A stretch of DNA of 64,000 nt, taken from Paraburkholderia unamae (GTDB lineage Bacteria; Pseudomonadota; Gammaproteobacteria; Burkholderiales; Burkholderiaceae). Shown piece after piece: positions 8,431 through 16,449 of this stretch; position 1 is the stretch's first letter; every line of letters begins with the position of its first letter. Position numbers and translations under genes: made by a program. The stretch is from NCBI RefSeq assembly GCF_003268775.1, contig NZ_QLSU01000034.1, positions 41,334 to 105,333 of the forward strand. The letters run 5' to 3'. The notes beneath the pieces are model-generated. The model did not search any database. It was given only the letters and a program-made list of their open reading frames with translations, and had not been told where the DNA came from.

Positions 8431-9669
8431 GTGAAACCGATTCTCAAATCCAACAAGCTACAGAACGTCTGCTACGACATTCGCGGGCCGGTACTCGAGC
8501 ATGCGAAGCGCCTCGAAGAAGAAGGCCACCGCATCATCAAGCTGAACATCGGCAATCTCGCGCCGTTCGGTTTCGACGCGCCCGACGAGGTCATCCAGGA
8601 CATGATCCTGAACCTGCCGGGCTCCTCGGGCTATTCGGATTCGAAGGGCGTGTTCGCCGCGCGCAAGGCGATCATGCATTACGCGCAGCAAAAGGGCGTC
8701 AAGGGCGTCGAGCTCGACGACATCTATATCGGCAACGGCGCGTCCGAGCTGATCGTGATGGCCATGCAGGCGCTCCTGAACGACGGCGACGAGGTGTTGC
8801 TGCCCGCGCCCGACTATCCGCTCTGGACCGCGGCGGTAAGCCTTTCGGGCGGCACGCCCGTGCATTACATCTGCGACGAATCGAACGCGTGGATGCCCGA
8901 TCTGGACGATATCCGCTCGAAGATCACGCCGAACACGCGTGCGATCGTCGTGATCAACCCGAACAACCCGACCGGCGCGCTCTACTCGGACGAGCTGCTG
9001 CGCGGCCTGGTGGCGATCGCGCGCGAGCACGGCCTGATCCTCTTCGCCGATGAGGTCTACGACAAGATCATCTACGACGGCAAGACGCACACGGCGCTCG
9101 GCTCGCTCTCCGAAGACGTGATCACCGTCACGCTCAACAGCCTCTCGAAGAGCTATCGTGCCTGTGGCTATCGCGCGGGCTGGATGTTCCTCTCGGGCAT
9201 GACGGGGGAGAACCGGCGCCGCTCGAAAGACTACACGGAAGGTCTCGGCATCCTGGCGTCGATGCGCCTGTGCGCGAACGTGCCGGGCCAGTACGCGATC
9301 CAGACGGCGTTGGGCGGCTACCAGAGCATCAACGAGCTGATCCAGCCGGGCGGTCGCCTCTATCGGCAGCGCGAGCTGGCGTACAACATGCTCACGGCCA
9401 TCCCGGGCGTGACCTGCGTGAAGCCGGAGGCGGCGCTCTACATGTTCCCGCGCCTCGACCCGAAGCTTTATCCGATCGAGAACGACCAGCAGTTCATTCT
9501 CGACCTGCTCTTGCAGGAGCGCGTGCTGCTCGTGCAGGGCACGGGCTTCAACTGGAAGCAGCCGGACCACTTCCGCGTGGTGTTCCTGCCGAACGTCGAC
9601 GACCTGACCGACTCGATCAACCGCATCGCGCGCTTCCTCGACGGCTATCGCCAGCGGCACGGCACCTGA
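8431..9669 (+). CDS. alaA: AlaA-type alanine (glutamate-pyruvate) aminotransferase
   Basis: A class I/II fold-type I PLP aminotransferase, 412 aa, matching the AlaA/YfbQ length. It interconverts pyruvate plus glutamate with alanine plus 2-oxoglutarate. Features are LNIGNLAPFGFDAPDEV near the N-terminus, INPNNPTGALY, FADEVYDKIIYD, and the PLP lysine K240 in NSLSKSYRACGYRAGW. The start codon is GTG with no clear Shine-Dalgarno. The conserved KPILKSNKLQNVCYDIRGP N-terminus supports it. hom and thrC follow on the same strand, an arrangement often seen in Burkholderiaceae. Confidence 0.9.
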   Translation: MKPILKSNKLQNVCYDIRGPVLEHAKRLEEEGHRIIKLNIGNLAPFGFDAPDEVIQDMILNLPGSSGYSDSKGVFAARKAIMHYAQQKGVKGVELDDIYIGNGASELIVMAMQALLNDGDEVLLPAPDYPLWTAAVSLSGGTPVHYICDESNAWMPDLDDIRSKITPNTRAIVVINPNNPTGALYSDELLRGLVAIAREHGLILFADEVYDKIIYDGKTHTALGSLSEDVITVTLNSLSKSYRACGYRAGWMFLSGMTGENRRRSKDYTEGLGILASMRLCANVPGQYAIQTALGGYQSINELIQPGGRLYRQRELAYNMLTAIPGVTCVKPEAALYMFPRLDPKLYPIENDQQFILDLLLQERVLLVQGTGFNWKQPDHFRVVFLPNVDDLTDSINRIARFLDGYRQRHGT

Positions 9670-9740
9670 GTCGTAACTGAGCCGCACCTGAGCGAGCAAC
9701 ACGCATCCCCTTTTCAAACACTTGGACGAACACACGCTGC

Positions 9741-11072
9741 ATGGATCCGATCAAAGTAGGTCTCTTGGGCTTCGGCACGGTGGGCAGCGGCACCTTCACG
9801 GTACTGCGCCGCAACCAGGAAGAAATCAAACGCCGCGCGGGCCGCGGCATCGAGGTCGCGCGCATCGCCGTGCGCAACCCGGCCAAGGCCACGGCGGCGC
9901 TCGGCAGCGAAGCGGGCACCGTCGACCTGACGACCGACTTCAACGCCGTGGTCGACGACGCGTCGATTTCGATCGTCGCCGAAATGATCGGCGGCACGAC
10001 GCTCGCCAAGGATCTCGTGCTGCGCGCCATTGCCAATGGCAAGCATGTCGTCACGGCGAACAAGGCGCTGCTGGCGGTGCACGGCACCGAGATCTTCGAA
10101 GCGGCGCGCGCCAAGGGCGTGATGGTCGCGTTCGAAGCGGCGGTGGCGGGCGGCATCCCCATCATCAAGGCGCTGCGCGAAGGTCTCACGGCCAACCGCA
10201 TCCAGTACATCGCCGGCATCATCAACGGCACGACGAACTACATCCTCTCGGAAATGCGTGAGCGCGGGCTCGACTTCGCGACCGCACTGAAGGCCGCGCA
10301 GGAGCTGGGCTACGCCGAAGCCGATCCGACCTTCGACATCGAAGGCGTGGACGCCGCGCACAAGGCCACGATCATGAGCGCGATCGCGTTCGGCGTGCCC
10401 GTGCAGTTCGACAAGGCTTACGTGGAAGGCATCAGCAAGCTCGACGCCATCGACATCAAGTACGCGGAAGAGCTGGGCTATCGCATCAAGCTGCTCGGCA
10501 TCGCGCGCCGCACGGAGAAGGGCATCGAGCTGCGCACGCATCCCACGCTGATCCCGGCCAAGCGCCTGCTCGCGAACGTGGAAGGCGCGATGAACGCGGT
10601 GGTCGTGCACGGCGACGCCGTCGGCACGACGCTGTACTACGGCAAGGGCGCGGGGGCCGAGCCGACGGCCTCGGCCGTGGTCGCCGACCTCGTGGACGTC
10701 ACGCGTCTGCACACGGCCGACCCCGAGCACCGCGTGCCGCATCTGGCGTTCCAGCCGGACAGCCTCTCGAACACGCCGATCCTGCCGATCGAAGAAGTCA
10801 CGAGCGGCTACTACCTGCGCCTGCGCGTGGCCGACCAGACCGGCGTGATGGCAGCCATCACGCGCATCCTGGCCGACAGCGGCATTTCGATCGACGCGCT
10901 GCTGCAAAAGGAAGCGGAGCAGGTCGACGCGCAGGGCAAGGCGGAAACCGACATCATCCTGATCACGCACGAGACGGTCGAGAAGAACGTCAATGCGGCG
11001 ATCGCGCAAATCGAGAAGCTCGCGACGGTGAAGTCGCAGGTCACGAAGCTGCGCATGGAAGGACTGAACTAA
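9741..11072 (+). CDS. hom: Homoserine dehydrogenase
   Basis: This enzyme reduces aspartate semialdehyde to homoserine, the branch point for threonine and methionine. It is 443 aa and monofunctional. The nucleotide-binding site is VGLLGFGTVGSGTF (residues 5-18). The catalytic core contains AGIINGTTNYILSEM and the E-x-D-P segment YAEADPTFDIEGVDAAHK. A C-terminal ACT domain begins near residue 355 (YYLRLRVADQTGVMAAI), which suggests threonine feedback inhibition. It lies 71 bases after alaA and 10 bases before thrC. Confidence 0.95.
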   Translation: MDPIKVGLLGFGTVGSGTFTVLRRNQEEIKRRAGRGIEVARIAVRNPAKATAALGSEAGTVDLTTDFNAVVDDASISIVAEMIGGTTLAKDLVLRAIANGKHVVTANKALLAVHGTEIFEAARAKGVMVAFEAAVAGGIPIIKALREGLTANRIQYIAGIINGTTNYILSEMRERGLDFATALKAAQELGYAEADPTFDIEGVDAAHKATIMSAIAFGVPVQFDKAYVEGISKLDAIDIKYAEELGYRIKLLGIARRTEKGIELRTHPTLIPAKRLLANVEGAMNAVVVHGDAVGTTLYYGKGAGAEPTASAVVADLVDVTRLHTADPEHRVPHLAFQPDSLSNTPILPIEEVTSGYYLRLRVADQTGVMAAITRILADSGISIDALLQKEAEQVDAQGKAETDIILITHETVEKNVNAAIAQIEKLATVKSQVTKLRMEGLN

Positions 11073-11082
11073 GGCAAGGGCT

Positions 11083-12534
11083 ATGAATTACGTATCTACG
11101 CGCGGCGCGGGCGCCGGCGAGCATCATTCGTTTTCGGACATCCTGCTGGGCGGCCTCGCGCGCGACGGCGGACTCTATCTGCCGGCCGCGTATCCGCAAA
11201 TCGGCAAGGAAGAACTCGCGCGCTGGCGCGGCCTCTCGTACGCGGATCTCGCGTTCGAGATCCTTTCGAAGTTCGCCGCCGACATTCCCGCTGAGGACCT
11301 GCGCGACATCACGCGCCGCACCTACACGGCCGCCACGTACCGCAACGTGCGCCACGGCGAAGACGCGAGCAAGATCACGCCGCTCACCACGCTCGGCGAG
11401 GAAAATGGCGCGCAGCTTTCGCTGCTCGAACTCTCGAACGGCCCGACGCTCGCGTTCAAGGACATGGCGATGCAGCTGCTCGGCAACCTGTTCGAGTACA
11501 CGCTTGCGAAGGCCGGCCAGGAGCTGAACATTCTCGGCGCGACTTCCGGCGACACCGGCAGCGCCGCCGAATACGCCATGCGCGGCAAGAAGGGCGTGCG
11601 CGTATTCATGCTTTCGCCGCACAAGAAAATGAGCGCGTTCCAGACGGCGCAGATGTTCAGCCTGCAAGACCCGAACATCTTCAACCTGGCCGTGGAAGGT
11701 GTGTTTGACGACTGCCAGGACATCGTCAAGGCCGTGTCGAACGATCACGCGTTCAAGGCGCAGCAGAAGATCGGCACGGTCAATTCGATCAACTGGGCAC
11801 GCGTCGTGGCCCAGGTCGTGTACTACTTCGCCGGTTACTTCGCGGCGACGAAGTCCAACGACGAGCGCGTGTCGTTCACGGTGCCCTCGGGCAACTTCGG
11901 CAACGTGTGCGCGGGCCATATCGCGCGCATGATGGGCCTGCCGATCGAAAAGCTCGTGGTCGCCACGAACGAGAACGACGTGCTCGACGAGTTCTTCCGC
12001 ACGGGCATTTATCGCGTGCGCGCTTCGGCCGAGACGTACCACACGACGAGCCCGAGCATGGACATCTCGAAGGCGTCGAACTTCGAGCGCTTCGTGTACG
12101 ACCTGCTCGGCCGCGACCCGGCGCGCGTAACGCAATTGTTCCGCGACGTGGAGGAGAAGGGCGGTTTCGATCTCGCGGCGAGCGGCGACTTCGTGCGCGT
12201 GCAGCAGTTCGGCTTCGTGTCGGGCCGCAGCAGCCACGAAGACCGCATCGCGACGATTCGCGACGTCTACACGCGTTACAAGACGATGATCGACACCCAC
12301 ACGGCCGACGGCGTGAAGGTCGCGCGCGAGCACCTGCAACCGGGTGTGCCGATGATCGTGCTGGAAACCGCGCAGCCGGTGAAGTTCGGCGAGACGATTC
12401 GCGAAGCGCTCGACCGCGAGCCGGAACGTCCGGCGGCGTTCGACGGGCTGGAAGCGCTGCCGCAGCGCTTCGAAGTCGTGCCCGCCGACGCGAAGCGCGT
12501 GAAGGACTACATCGCCGCGCATACCGCGGATTGA
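11083..12534 (+). CDS. thrC: Threonine synthase
   Basis: A PLP enzyme (fold type II) converting O-phosphohomoserine to threonine. It is 483 aa, the long bacterial/fungal class. The N-terminus MNYVSTRGAGAGEHHSFSDI is typical. The PLP lysine is K126 in NGPTLAFKDMAMQLLG, and the phosphate-binding loop is GATSGDTGSAAEYA. It starts 10 bases after the hom stop with an AAGG Shine-Dalgarno, so hom-thrC form an operon. thrB is absent from this window. Confidence 0.95.
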   Translation: MNYVSTRGAGAGEHHSFSDILLGGLARDGGLYLPAAYPQIGKEELARWRGLSYADLAFEILSKFAADIPAEDLRDITRRTYTAATYRNVRHGEDASKITPLTTLGEENGAQLSLLELSNGPTLAFKDMAMQLLGNLFEYTLAKAGQELNILGATSGDTGSAAEYAMRGKKGVRVFMLSPHKKMSAFQTAQMFSLQDPNIFNLAVEGVFDDCQDIVKAVSNDHAFKAQQKIGTVNSINWARVVAQVVYYFAGYFAATKSNDERVSFTVPSGNFGNVCAGHIARMMGLPIEKLVVATNENDVLDEFFRTGIYRVRASAETYHTTSPSMDISKASNFERFVYDLLGRDPARVTQLFRDVEEKGGFDLAASGDFVRVQQFGFVSGRSSHEDRIATIRDVYTRYKTMIDTHTADGVKVAREHLQPGVPMIVLETAQPVKFGETIREALDREPERPAAFDGLEALPQRFEVVPADAKRVKDYIAAHTAD

Positions 12535-12656
12535 TGGTGCACTGATCGATGCTGCCGGGGCCCGACCCGCGTCTGTCCCCGGCACGCCGATCCCTCGAAG
12601 GCCGCCACACCAGGCCGCGCGCCCGCGCTCCCCAGAGCCGGGCGCTGCAAGACCCC

Positions 12657-12694
12657 AGCCGATCCACGGCGCTCCCGGGGAGCCGATCCACGGC
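12657..12694 (+). repeat. 14-bp direct repeat upstream of moeA
   Basis: AGCCGATCCACGGC occurs exactly at 12657-12670 and 12681-12694, 24 bases apart start to start. It lies just before a TACAAT -10-like box (12723-12728) preceding moeA. It may be an operator or a chance duplication. Confidence 0.45.
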
Positions 12695-12722
12695 ATAAGG
12701 CACAGCGCGCCCCTCGCGCCGC

Positions 12723-12728
12723 TACAAT
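12723..12728 (+). promoter_or_regulatory. Candidate -10 box for moeA
   Basis: TACAAT lies 55 bases before the moeA ATG and is the only AT-rich hexamer in the thrC-moeA gap. No good -35 is visible. Confidence 0.3.
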
Positions 12729-12782
12729 AACGGCAGACCAACCGCTGCTGGCGGCCCACCCGCCGACTCCGAGACAAGCTCG

Positions 12783-14060
12783 ATGTCCACGCCTACGTCC
12801 CCGTCATCCGCCGCGCCGCGCGCGCCCATGCTGTCCACCGCCGATGCTCTCGCCACGCTGCTCGCGGCGGCGCAGCCGCTTGCGGGTACCGAAACGCTCT
12901 CGACCTTCGACGCATTGAACCGCGTCCTGGCCGCCGACGTCGTTTCGCCGCTCGACGTGCCGCCGATGAACACGAGCGCGATGGACGGCTACGCGGTGCG
13001 CGTGGCCGACCTCGCGCAGGGCAGCCGCCACTTGCCGGTGTCGCAGCGCATTCCCGCGGGCCACGCGCCCGAGGCGCTTGCGGCGGGCACGGCGGCGCGC
13101 ATCTTCACGGGTGCGACGGTGCCGCCGGGCGCCGACGCCGTGGTGATGCAGGAGCAGACCGAAGCCGCCGACGGCGCCGTCACCTTCCTGCACACGCCCA
13201 AGGCGGGCGAATGGATCACGGCGCAGGGCGCGGACATCCGCAAAAACACGGTGATCCTGCCTGCGGGCACGCGGCTCACGCCGGCGGCTCTCGGACTGGC
13301 CGCATCGGTGGGCTGCGCCACGCTCACGGTCGTGCGCCGCGTGAAGGTTGCCGTGTTCTTCACCGGCGACGAGCTGACCATGCCCGGCGAGCCGCTCAAG
13401 CCCGGCGCGATCTACAACTCGAACCGCTTCACGCTCACGGGCCTGCTGCGCAACCTCGGTTGCGACGTGACCGACTATGGCATCGTGCCGGACCAGCTCG
13501 ACGTCACGCGCGCGACGCTGCGCGAAGCCGCCGCCGCGCACGATCTCATTCTCACGTCGGGTGGCGTGTCGGTGGGCGAGGAGGATCATGTCCGTCCCGC
13601 CGTGGAAGCCGAAGGCCGCATCAACCTCTGGCAGATCGCCATGAAGCCGGGCAAGCCGCTCGCGTTCGGCGCGGTGCGTCGTGCACAGGAGGCGGGTGCG
13701 GACAGCAAGCCGGGCGGCGAGGCATTTTTCATCGGGCTGCCGGGCAACCCGGTGTCAAGCTTCGTCACCTTCCTGCTGTTCGTGCGCCCGTTCCTGCTGC
13801 GCCTCGCGGGTGCAACGCACGTGAGCCCGCGCGCGCTCTCCCTGCGCGCCGACTTCACCCAGTCGAAGAGCGATCGCCGCAACGAATTCCTGCGCGCGCG
13901 CGTGAATCCGGCAGGCGGTCTCGACCTGTTCTCGAACCAGAGCTCGGCCGTGCTGACCTCCACGGTGTGGGGCGACGGCCTCATCGACAATCCGCCGAAC
14001 CACGCCATCAGCGCGGGCGAGACCGTGCGCTTCATTCCGTTCACCGAATTGCTGTACTGA
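12783..14060 (+). CDS. moeA: MoeA, molybdopterin molybdenumtransferase
   Basis: MoeA inserts molybdate into adenylylated molybdopterin to make molybdenum cofactor. It is 425 aa, with an alanine-rich N-terminal stretch. Signatures are SAMDGYAVR (from M67), FTGATVPPGADAVVMQEQ, the MPT-binding segment ILTSGGVSVGEEDH (about 256-269), and GLPGNPVSSFVTF. It starts a moeA-moaD-moaE run with spacings of 11 and 19 bases. In this family moeA is often placed downstream of hom-thrC in Burkholderiaceae, although its function is unrelated. Confidence 0.94.
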   Translation: MSTPTSPSSAAPRAPMLSTADALATLLAAAQPLAGTETLSTFDALNRVLAADVVSPLDVPPMNTSAMDGYAVRVADLAQGSRHLPVSQRIPAGHAPEALAAGTAARIFTGATVPPGADAVVMQEQTEAADGAVTFLHTPKAGEWITAQGADIRKNTVILPAGTRLTPAALGLAASVGCATLTVVRRVKVAVFFTGDELTMPGEPLKPGAIYNSNRFTLTGLLRNLGCDVTDYGIVPDQLDVTRATLREAAAAHDLILTSGGVSVGEEDHVRPAVEAEGRINLWQIAMKPGKPLAFGAVRRAQEAGADSKPGGEAFFIGLPGNPVSSFVTFLLFVRPFLLRLAGATHVSPRALSLRADFTQSKSDRRNEFLRARVNPAGGLDLFSNQSSAVLTSTVWGDGLIDNPPNHAISAGETVRFIPFTELLY

Positions 14061-14071
14061 GCCTTTAGCCG

Positions 14072-14329
14072 ATGAAGATCCAGTTGAAATTTTTTGCGAG
14101 CGTGCGCGAGGCACTGGGTGTCGCGGACGAAACGGTCACGCTGCCGGACGGCATCGTGACGGTCGGCGACGTGCGCGGCTGGCTGCGCGCGCGCGGCGGC
14201 GTGTGGGCCGAAACGCTGGCGGAAGGCCGCGCGCTGCGCATGGCCTGCAACCACGTGATGACCGACCCGCGCACGCGGATCACCGAGGGCTGTGAAGTCG
14301 CGTTCTTCCCGCCGGTGACGGGCGGCTGA
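14072..14329 (+). CDS. moaD: MoaD, molybdopterin synthase sulfur carrier subunit
   Basis: A ubiquitin-like sulfur carrier, 85 aa. It ends in the mandatory Gly-Gly (FFPPVTGG), which is adenylated and thiocarboxylated before sulfur transfer to precursor Z. The N-terminus MKIQLKFFASVREALGVADE is typical of MoaD. It lies between moeA and moaE, as expected for a co-expressed molybdopterin synthase. Confidence 0.93.
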   Translation: MKIQLKFFASVREALGVADETVTLPDGIVTVGDVRGWLRARGGVWAETLAEGRALRMACNHVMTDPRTRITEGCEVAFFPPVTGG

Positions 14330-14348
14330 GCGCCACAGGAGACTCGCC

Positions 14349-14831
14349 ATGCCCGTACGCGTACAAACGGAAGATTTCGACCTCAGCACCGAAGTCGCGC
14401 AGTTGCGTGCGCGCAATCCGGCGATCGGCGCGGTGGCGTGCTTCGTCGGCACCGTGCGCGACCTGAACGACGGCAGCACGATCGCCTCGCTCGAACTCGA
14501 GCACTATCCGGGCATGACCGAAAAGGCGCTGGAAGCGATCGCTCTTGCGGCACAGCGGCGCTGGGCGGGCATCGAGGTGCTGATCGTGCACCGGGTGGGC
14601 AAGCTCGCGCCGCTCGATCAGATCGTGCTGGTCGCGACCACCTCGAAGCATCGCGGCGACGCCTTCGCGTCCTGCGAGTTCGTGATGGACTATCTCAAGA
14701 CCGAGGCGCCGTTCTGGAAGAAGGAAGGGACGGAGCAGGGCGCGCGCTGGGTCGATGCGCGCGAGAGCGACGATGCGGCGCTGGCCAGGTGGGGCGTGGT
14801 GTCGGGGAATGTATCCGGAGAGCCGAAGTAG
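14349..14831 (+). CDS. moaE: MoaE, molybdopterin synthase catalytic subunit
   Basis: The large subunit of molybdopterin synthase, 160 aa. It accepts the MoaD thiocarboxylate tail to build the dithiolene. Family motifs are AIGAVACFVGTVRD, LELEHYPGMTEKAL, IEVLIVHRVGKL and the active-site region DYLKTEAPFWKKE. The start has a good Shine-Dalgarno (AGGAGA, 14337-14342). It is the last gene of the moeA-moaD-moaE unit. Confidence 0.94.
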   Translation: MPVRVQTEDFDLSTEVAQLRARNPAIGAVACFVGTVRDLNDGSTIASLELEHYPGMTEKALEAIALAAQRRWAGIEVLIVHRVGKLAPLDQIVLVATTSKHRGDAFASCEFVMDYLKTEAPFWKKEGTEQGARWVDARESDDAALARWGVVSGNVSGEPK

Positions 14832-14935
14832 GCGGTTTTCGCCAGGCGGAGTGCGCAACGGTTTATCGGCACCCGCTTGGGTCCATCTAATGCAACTAAC
14901 CGCCTGGTCATTCCCTCAGTCGAAGGCAGACGCGC

Positions 14936-15490
14936 TCACTCCGCCGGGGCGCTTTCGTCGACGTCCATCGAGCGGCCAATGATGCGGGTCGGGAACGGCT
15001 CGCCGGCCGGACGGTCAGGCAGATCGTGTCCGGCGGGGCGGCGGCGCGGGGCCACGCGCTCCAGCAGCGCCTGCTGTTCGGGCGGAATCGTATAGTCCCA
15101 GCCGAAGCGGCTCAGTTGCAGACTCTGCGCGATGCGCAGGGCGGGTTCCATGAACTGCACCGCCGCCGCAGGCGCGTAGCGCCCCTGCACCGTATCGAGA
15201 AAGAGATAAAGCCAGCGGCTGAAGTGCTGCGGCTCGACGCCGGGCACGGGGTCGTGGGCCTGCTGCACATTGCCGCGGTAGGTCTTGGTGCCGAGCACGA
15301 GACTCGACCAGAAGCGGCACATCTTCGGCAGGTGCTCGTCCCAGCGACCGGCCAGCACGCCGTCGAATACCGGGCCGAGCATTGCGTCTTCACGCACGCG
15401 ATCGTAGAACGCGTAGACGAGTTCGCGGATGTTCTCTTCGGTGGGCTGGGCGTGCAGCGGGGAAGCGCTGCTTGCGTCGGGGCGGGTCAT
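14936..15490 (-). CDS. Group III truncated haemoglobin
   Basis: A 2-on-2 globin, 184 aa. The globin core runs from about residue 17 to 140 and shows ELVYAFYDRVREDAMLGPVF (candidate TyrB10 at Y29), WSSLVLGTKTYRGN, a candidate proximal His79 in QQAHDPVPG, and HFSRWLYLFLDTVQ. Group III globins bind oxygen or NO. The gene is divergent from nsrR across an NsrR-like operator, which points to an NO-responsive role. About 45 extra Pro/Arg-rich residues follow the globin fold. The start ATG at 15490 is preferred over an upstream extension that has no globin similarity. Confidence 0.85.
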   Translation of the reverse strand: MTRPDASSASPLHAQPTEENIRELVYAFYDRVREDAMLGPVFDGVLAGRWDEHLPKMCRFWSSLVLGTKTYRGNVQQAHDPVPGVEPQHFSRWLYLFLDTVQGRYAPAAAVQFMEPALRIAQSLQLSRFGWDYTIPPEQQALLERVAPRRRPAGHDLPDRPAGEPFPTRIIGRSMDVDESAPAE

Positions 15491-15625
15491 TGCGGTGCCT
15501 GCATTTCTGCCTGAGGTGGCCGGGAGTGTAGCCGGCGGCCGTGCGTCGACACGATGCGGCGCTGGGCCGCACGGTATTCCGGGTGCCAGGCAAGACGAAA
15601 AGCGCATGATACCCAGTCCGGGCAA

Positions 15626-15648
15626 AACCTGCATGCTATCTGCATGTT
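15626..15648. promoter_or_regulatory. NsrR-like operator
   Basis: A 23-bp imperfect palindrome. The arms are AACCTGCA (15626-15633) and TGCATGTT (15641-15648), complementary at seven of eight positions. This matches the known beta/gamma-proteobacterial NsrR pattern AAGATGCATTT with its inverted copy. It lies 36 bases before nsrR and about 135 bases before the globin gene, so it could serve both. Confidence 0.7.
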
Positions 15649-15683
15649 AATGTATGGTTTCTGTCACCCGCGCCGCCATCGCC

Positions 15684-16184
15684 ATGAGACTGACCGACTA
15701 CACCGACTATTCGTTACGCGTGATGCTGTATCTCGCGTTGCGTCGTGACAGCCTGGCGACGATTCAGGAGATCTCGGACGCGTATGGCGTCTCGAAAAAT
15801 CATCTGATGAAAGTCGTGCAGCGCCTGGGCGAACTGGGTTGGATCGACACGATTCGCGGGCGCAACGGCGGCTTGCGCCTCGCGCAGGCGTCGCTCGACC
15901 TGAGCGTCGGCGCGGTGGTGCGGCAGACCGAGAGCGATTTCGCGCTGGTCGGATGTTTTCCTGACGAGCATGGCGAGCGCCGCAACTGCGTCATTGAGCC
16001 GCAGTGCCGGCTCAAGCACGCGCTGGCGGCGGCGCGCGACGCTTTCCTGGCCGAGCTCGATCGCCATACCATCGGCGAACTCGTGCAACCGGCGGGCGAA
16101 CTTACCGGGCTGCTCGGCCTCGCCCCGATCCAGTTCATGCCGCGGCTGCAACCGGCGCGCCCTGCGCCTTCGCGCGAGCATTGA
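15684..16184 (+). CDS. nsrR: NsrR, NO-sensing Rrf2-family repressor
   Basis: A 166-aa Rrf2-family regulator carrying an NO-sensitive Fe-S cluster. The N-terminal winged helix-turn-helix is clear: MRLTDYTDYSLRVMLYLA, then ISDAYGVSKNHLMKVVQRLG, then IDTIRGRNGGLRLA. Three conserved cysteines, C91, C102 and C108, fit the cluster ligands (VGCFP and NCVIEPQCRL). The ATG at 15684 gives the canonical NsrR N-terminus; an upstream ATG at 15654 is not used in the family. The operator at 15626-15648 predicts autoregulation plus control of the globin gene. Confidence 0.9.
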   Translation: MRLTDYTDYSLRVMLYLALRRDSLATIQEISDAYGVSKNHLMKVVQRLGELGWIDTIRGRNGGLRLAQASLDLSVGAVVRQTESDFALVGCFPDEHGERRNCVIEPQCRLKHALAAARDAFLAELDRHTIGELVQPAGELTGLLGLAPIQFMPRLQPARPAPSREH

Positions 16185-16206
16185 GGGGCGCTTGCGCCCC
16201 TTTTTT
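16185..16206 (+). terminator. Intrinsic terminator of nsrR
   Basis: A GGGGCG/CGCCCC stem (16185-16190 with 16195-16200) with a CTTG loop is followed by six T residues (16201-16206), immediately after the nsrR stop codon. Confidence 0.85.
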
Positions 16207-16384
16207 CAAAACACGTATTTCATCCTCGGCTCCCGCTTTCACACGCGGTTCCCTCCATCCGGCCTCAGCCGGAACGCGCCCGCCGCCGTGCCTCCCTCCC
16301 TGATTTCCAGACTTGCGGCCCGCGCTGCCGCTGGCGGCATTTCACACATCGATCCCAAAAATCGGAAAAAATGACGCCAGAGCG

Positions 16385-16410
16385 CTTGAAACCGGCGCGA
16401 CCCCCCTCAA
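16385..16410 (+). promoter_or_regulatory. Sigma32-type heat-shock promoter of clpB
   Basis: CTTGAAA (16385-16391), 11 intervening bases, then CCCCTCAA (16403-16410). This is close to the sigma32 consensus CTTGAAA-N(11-16)-CCCCATnT. It lies 39 bases before the clpB ATG. A strong GGAGGT Shine-Dalgarno is at 16434-16439. Confidence 0.65.
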
Positions 16411-16449
16411 ATTTGGTGACAGTCTAGAAATCTGGAGGTCTCGTTTTAA

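Noticed and set aside
7896..9053. Open frames overlapping the alaA upstream region and alaA itself
   Set aside because: No homologous-looking segment, no ribosome site, and they run out of frame through alaA.
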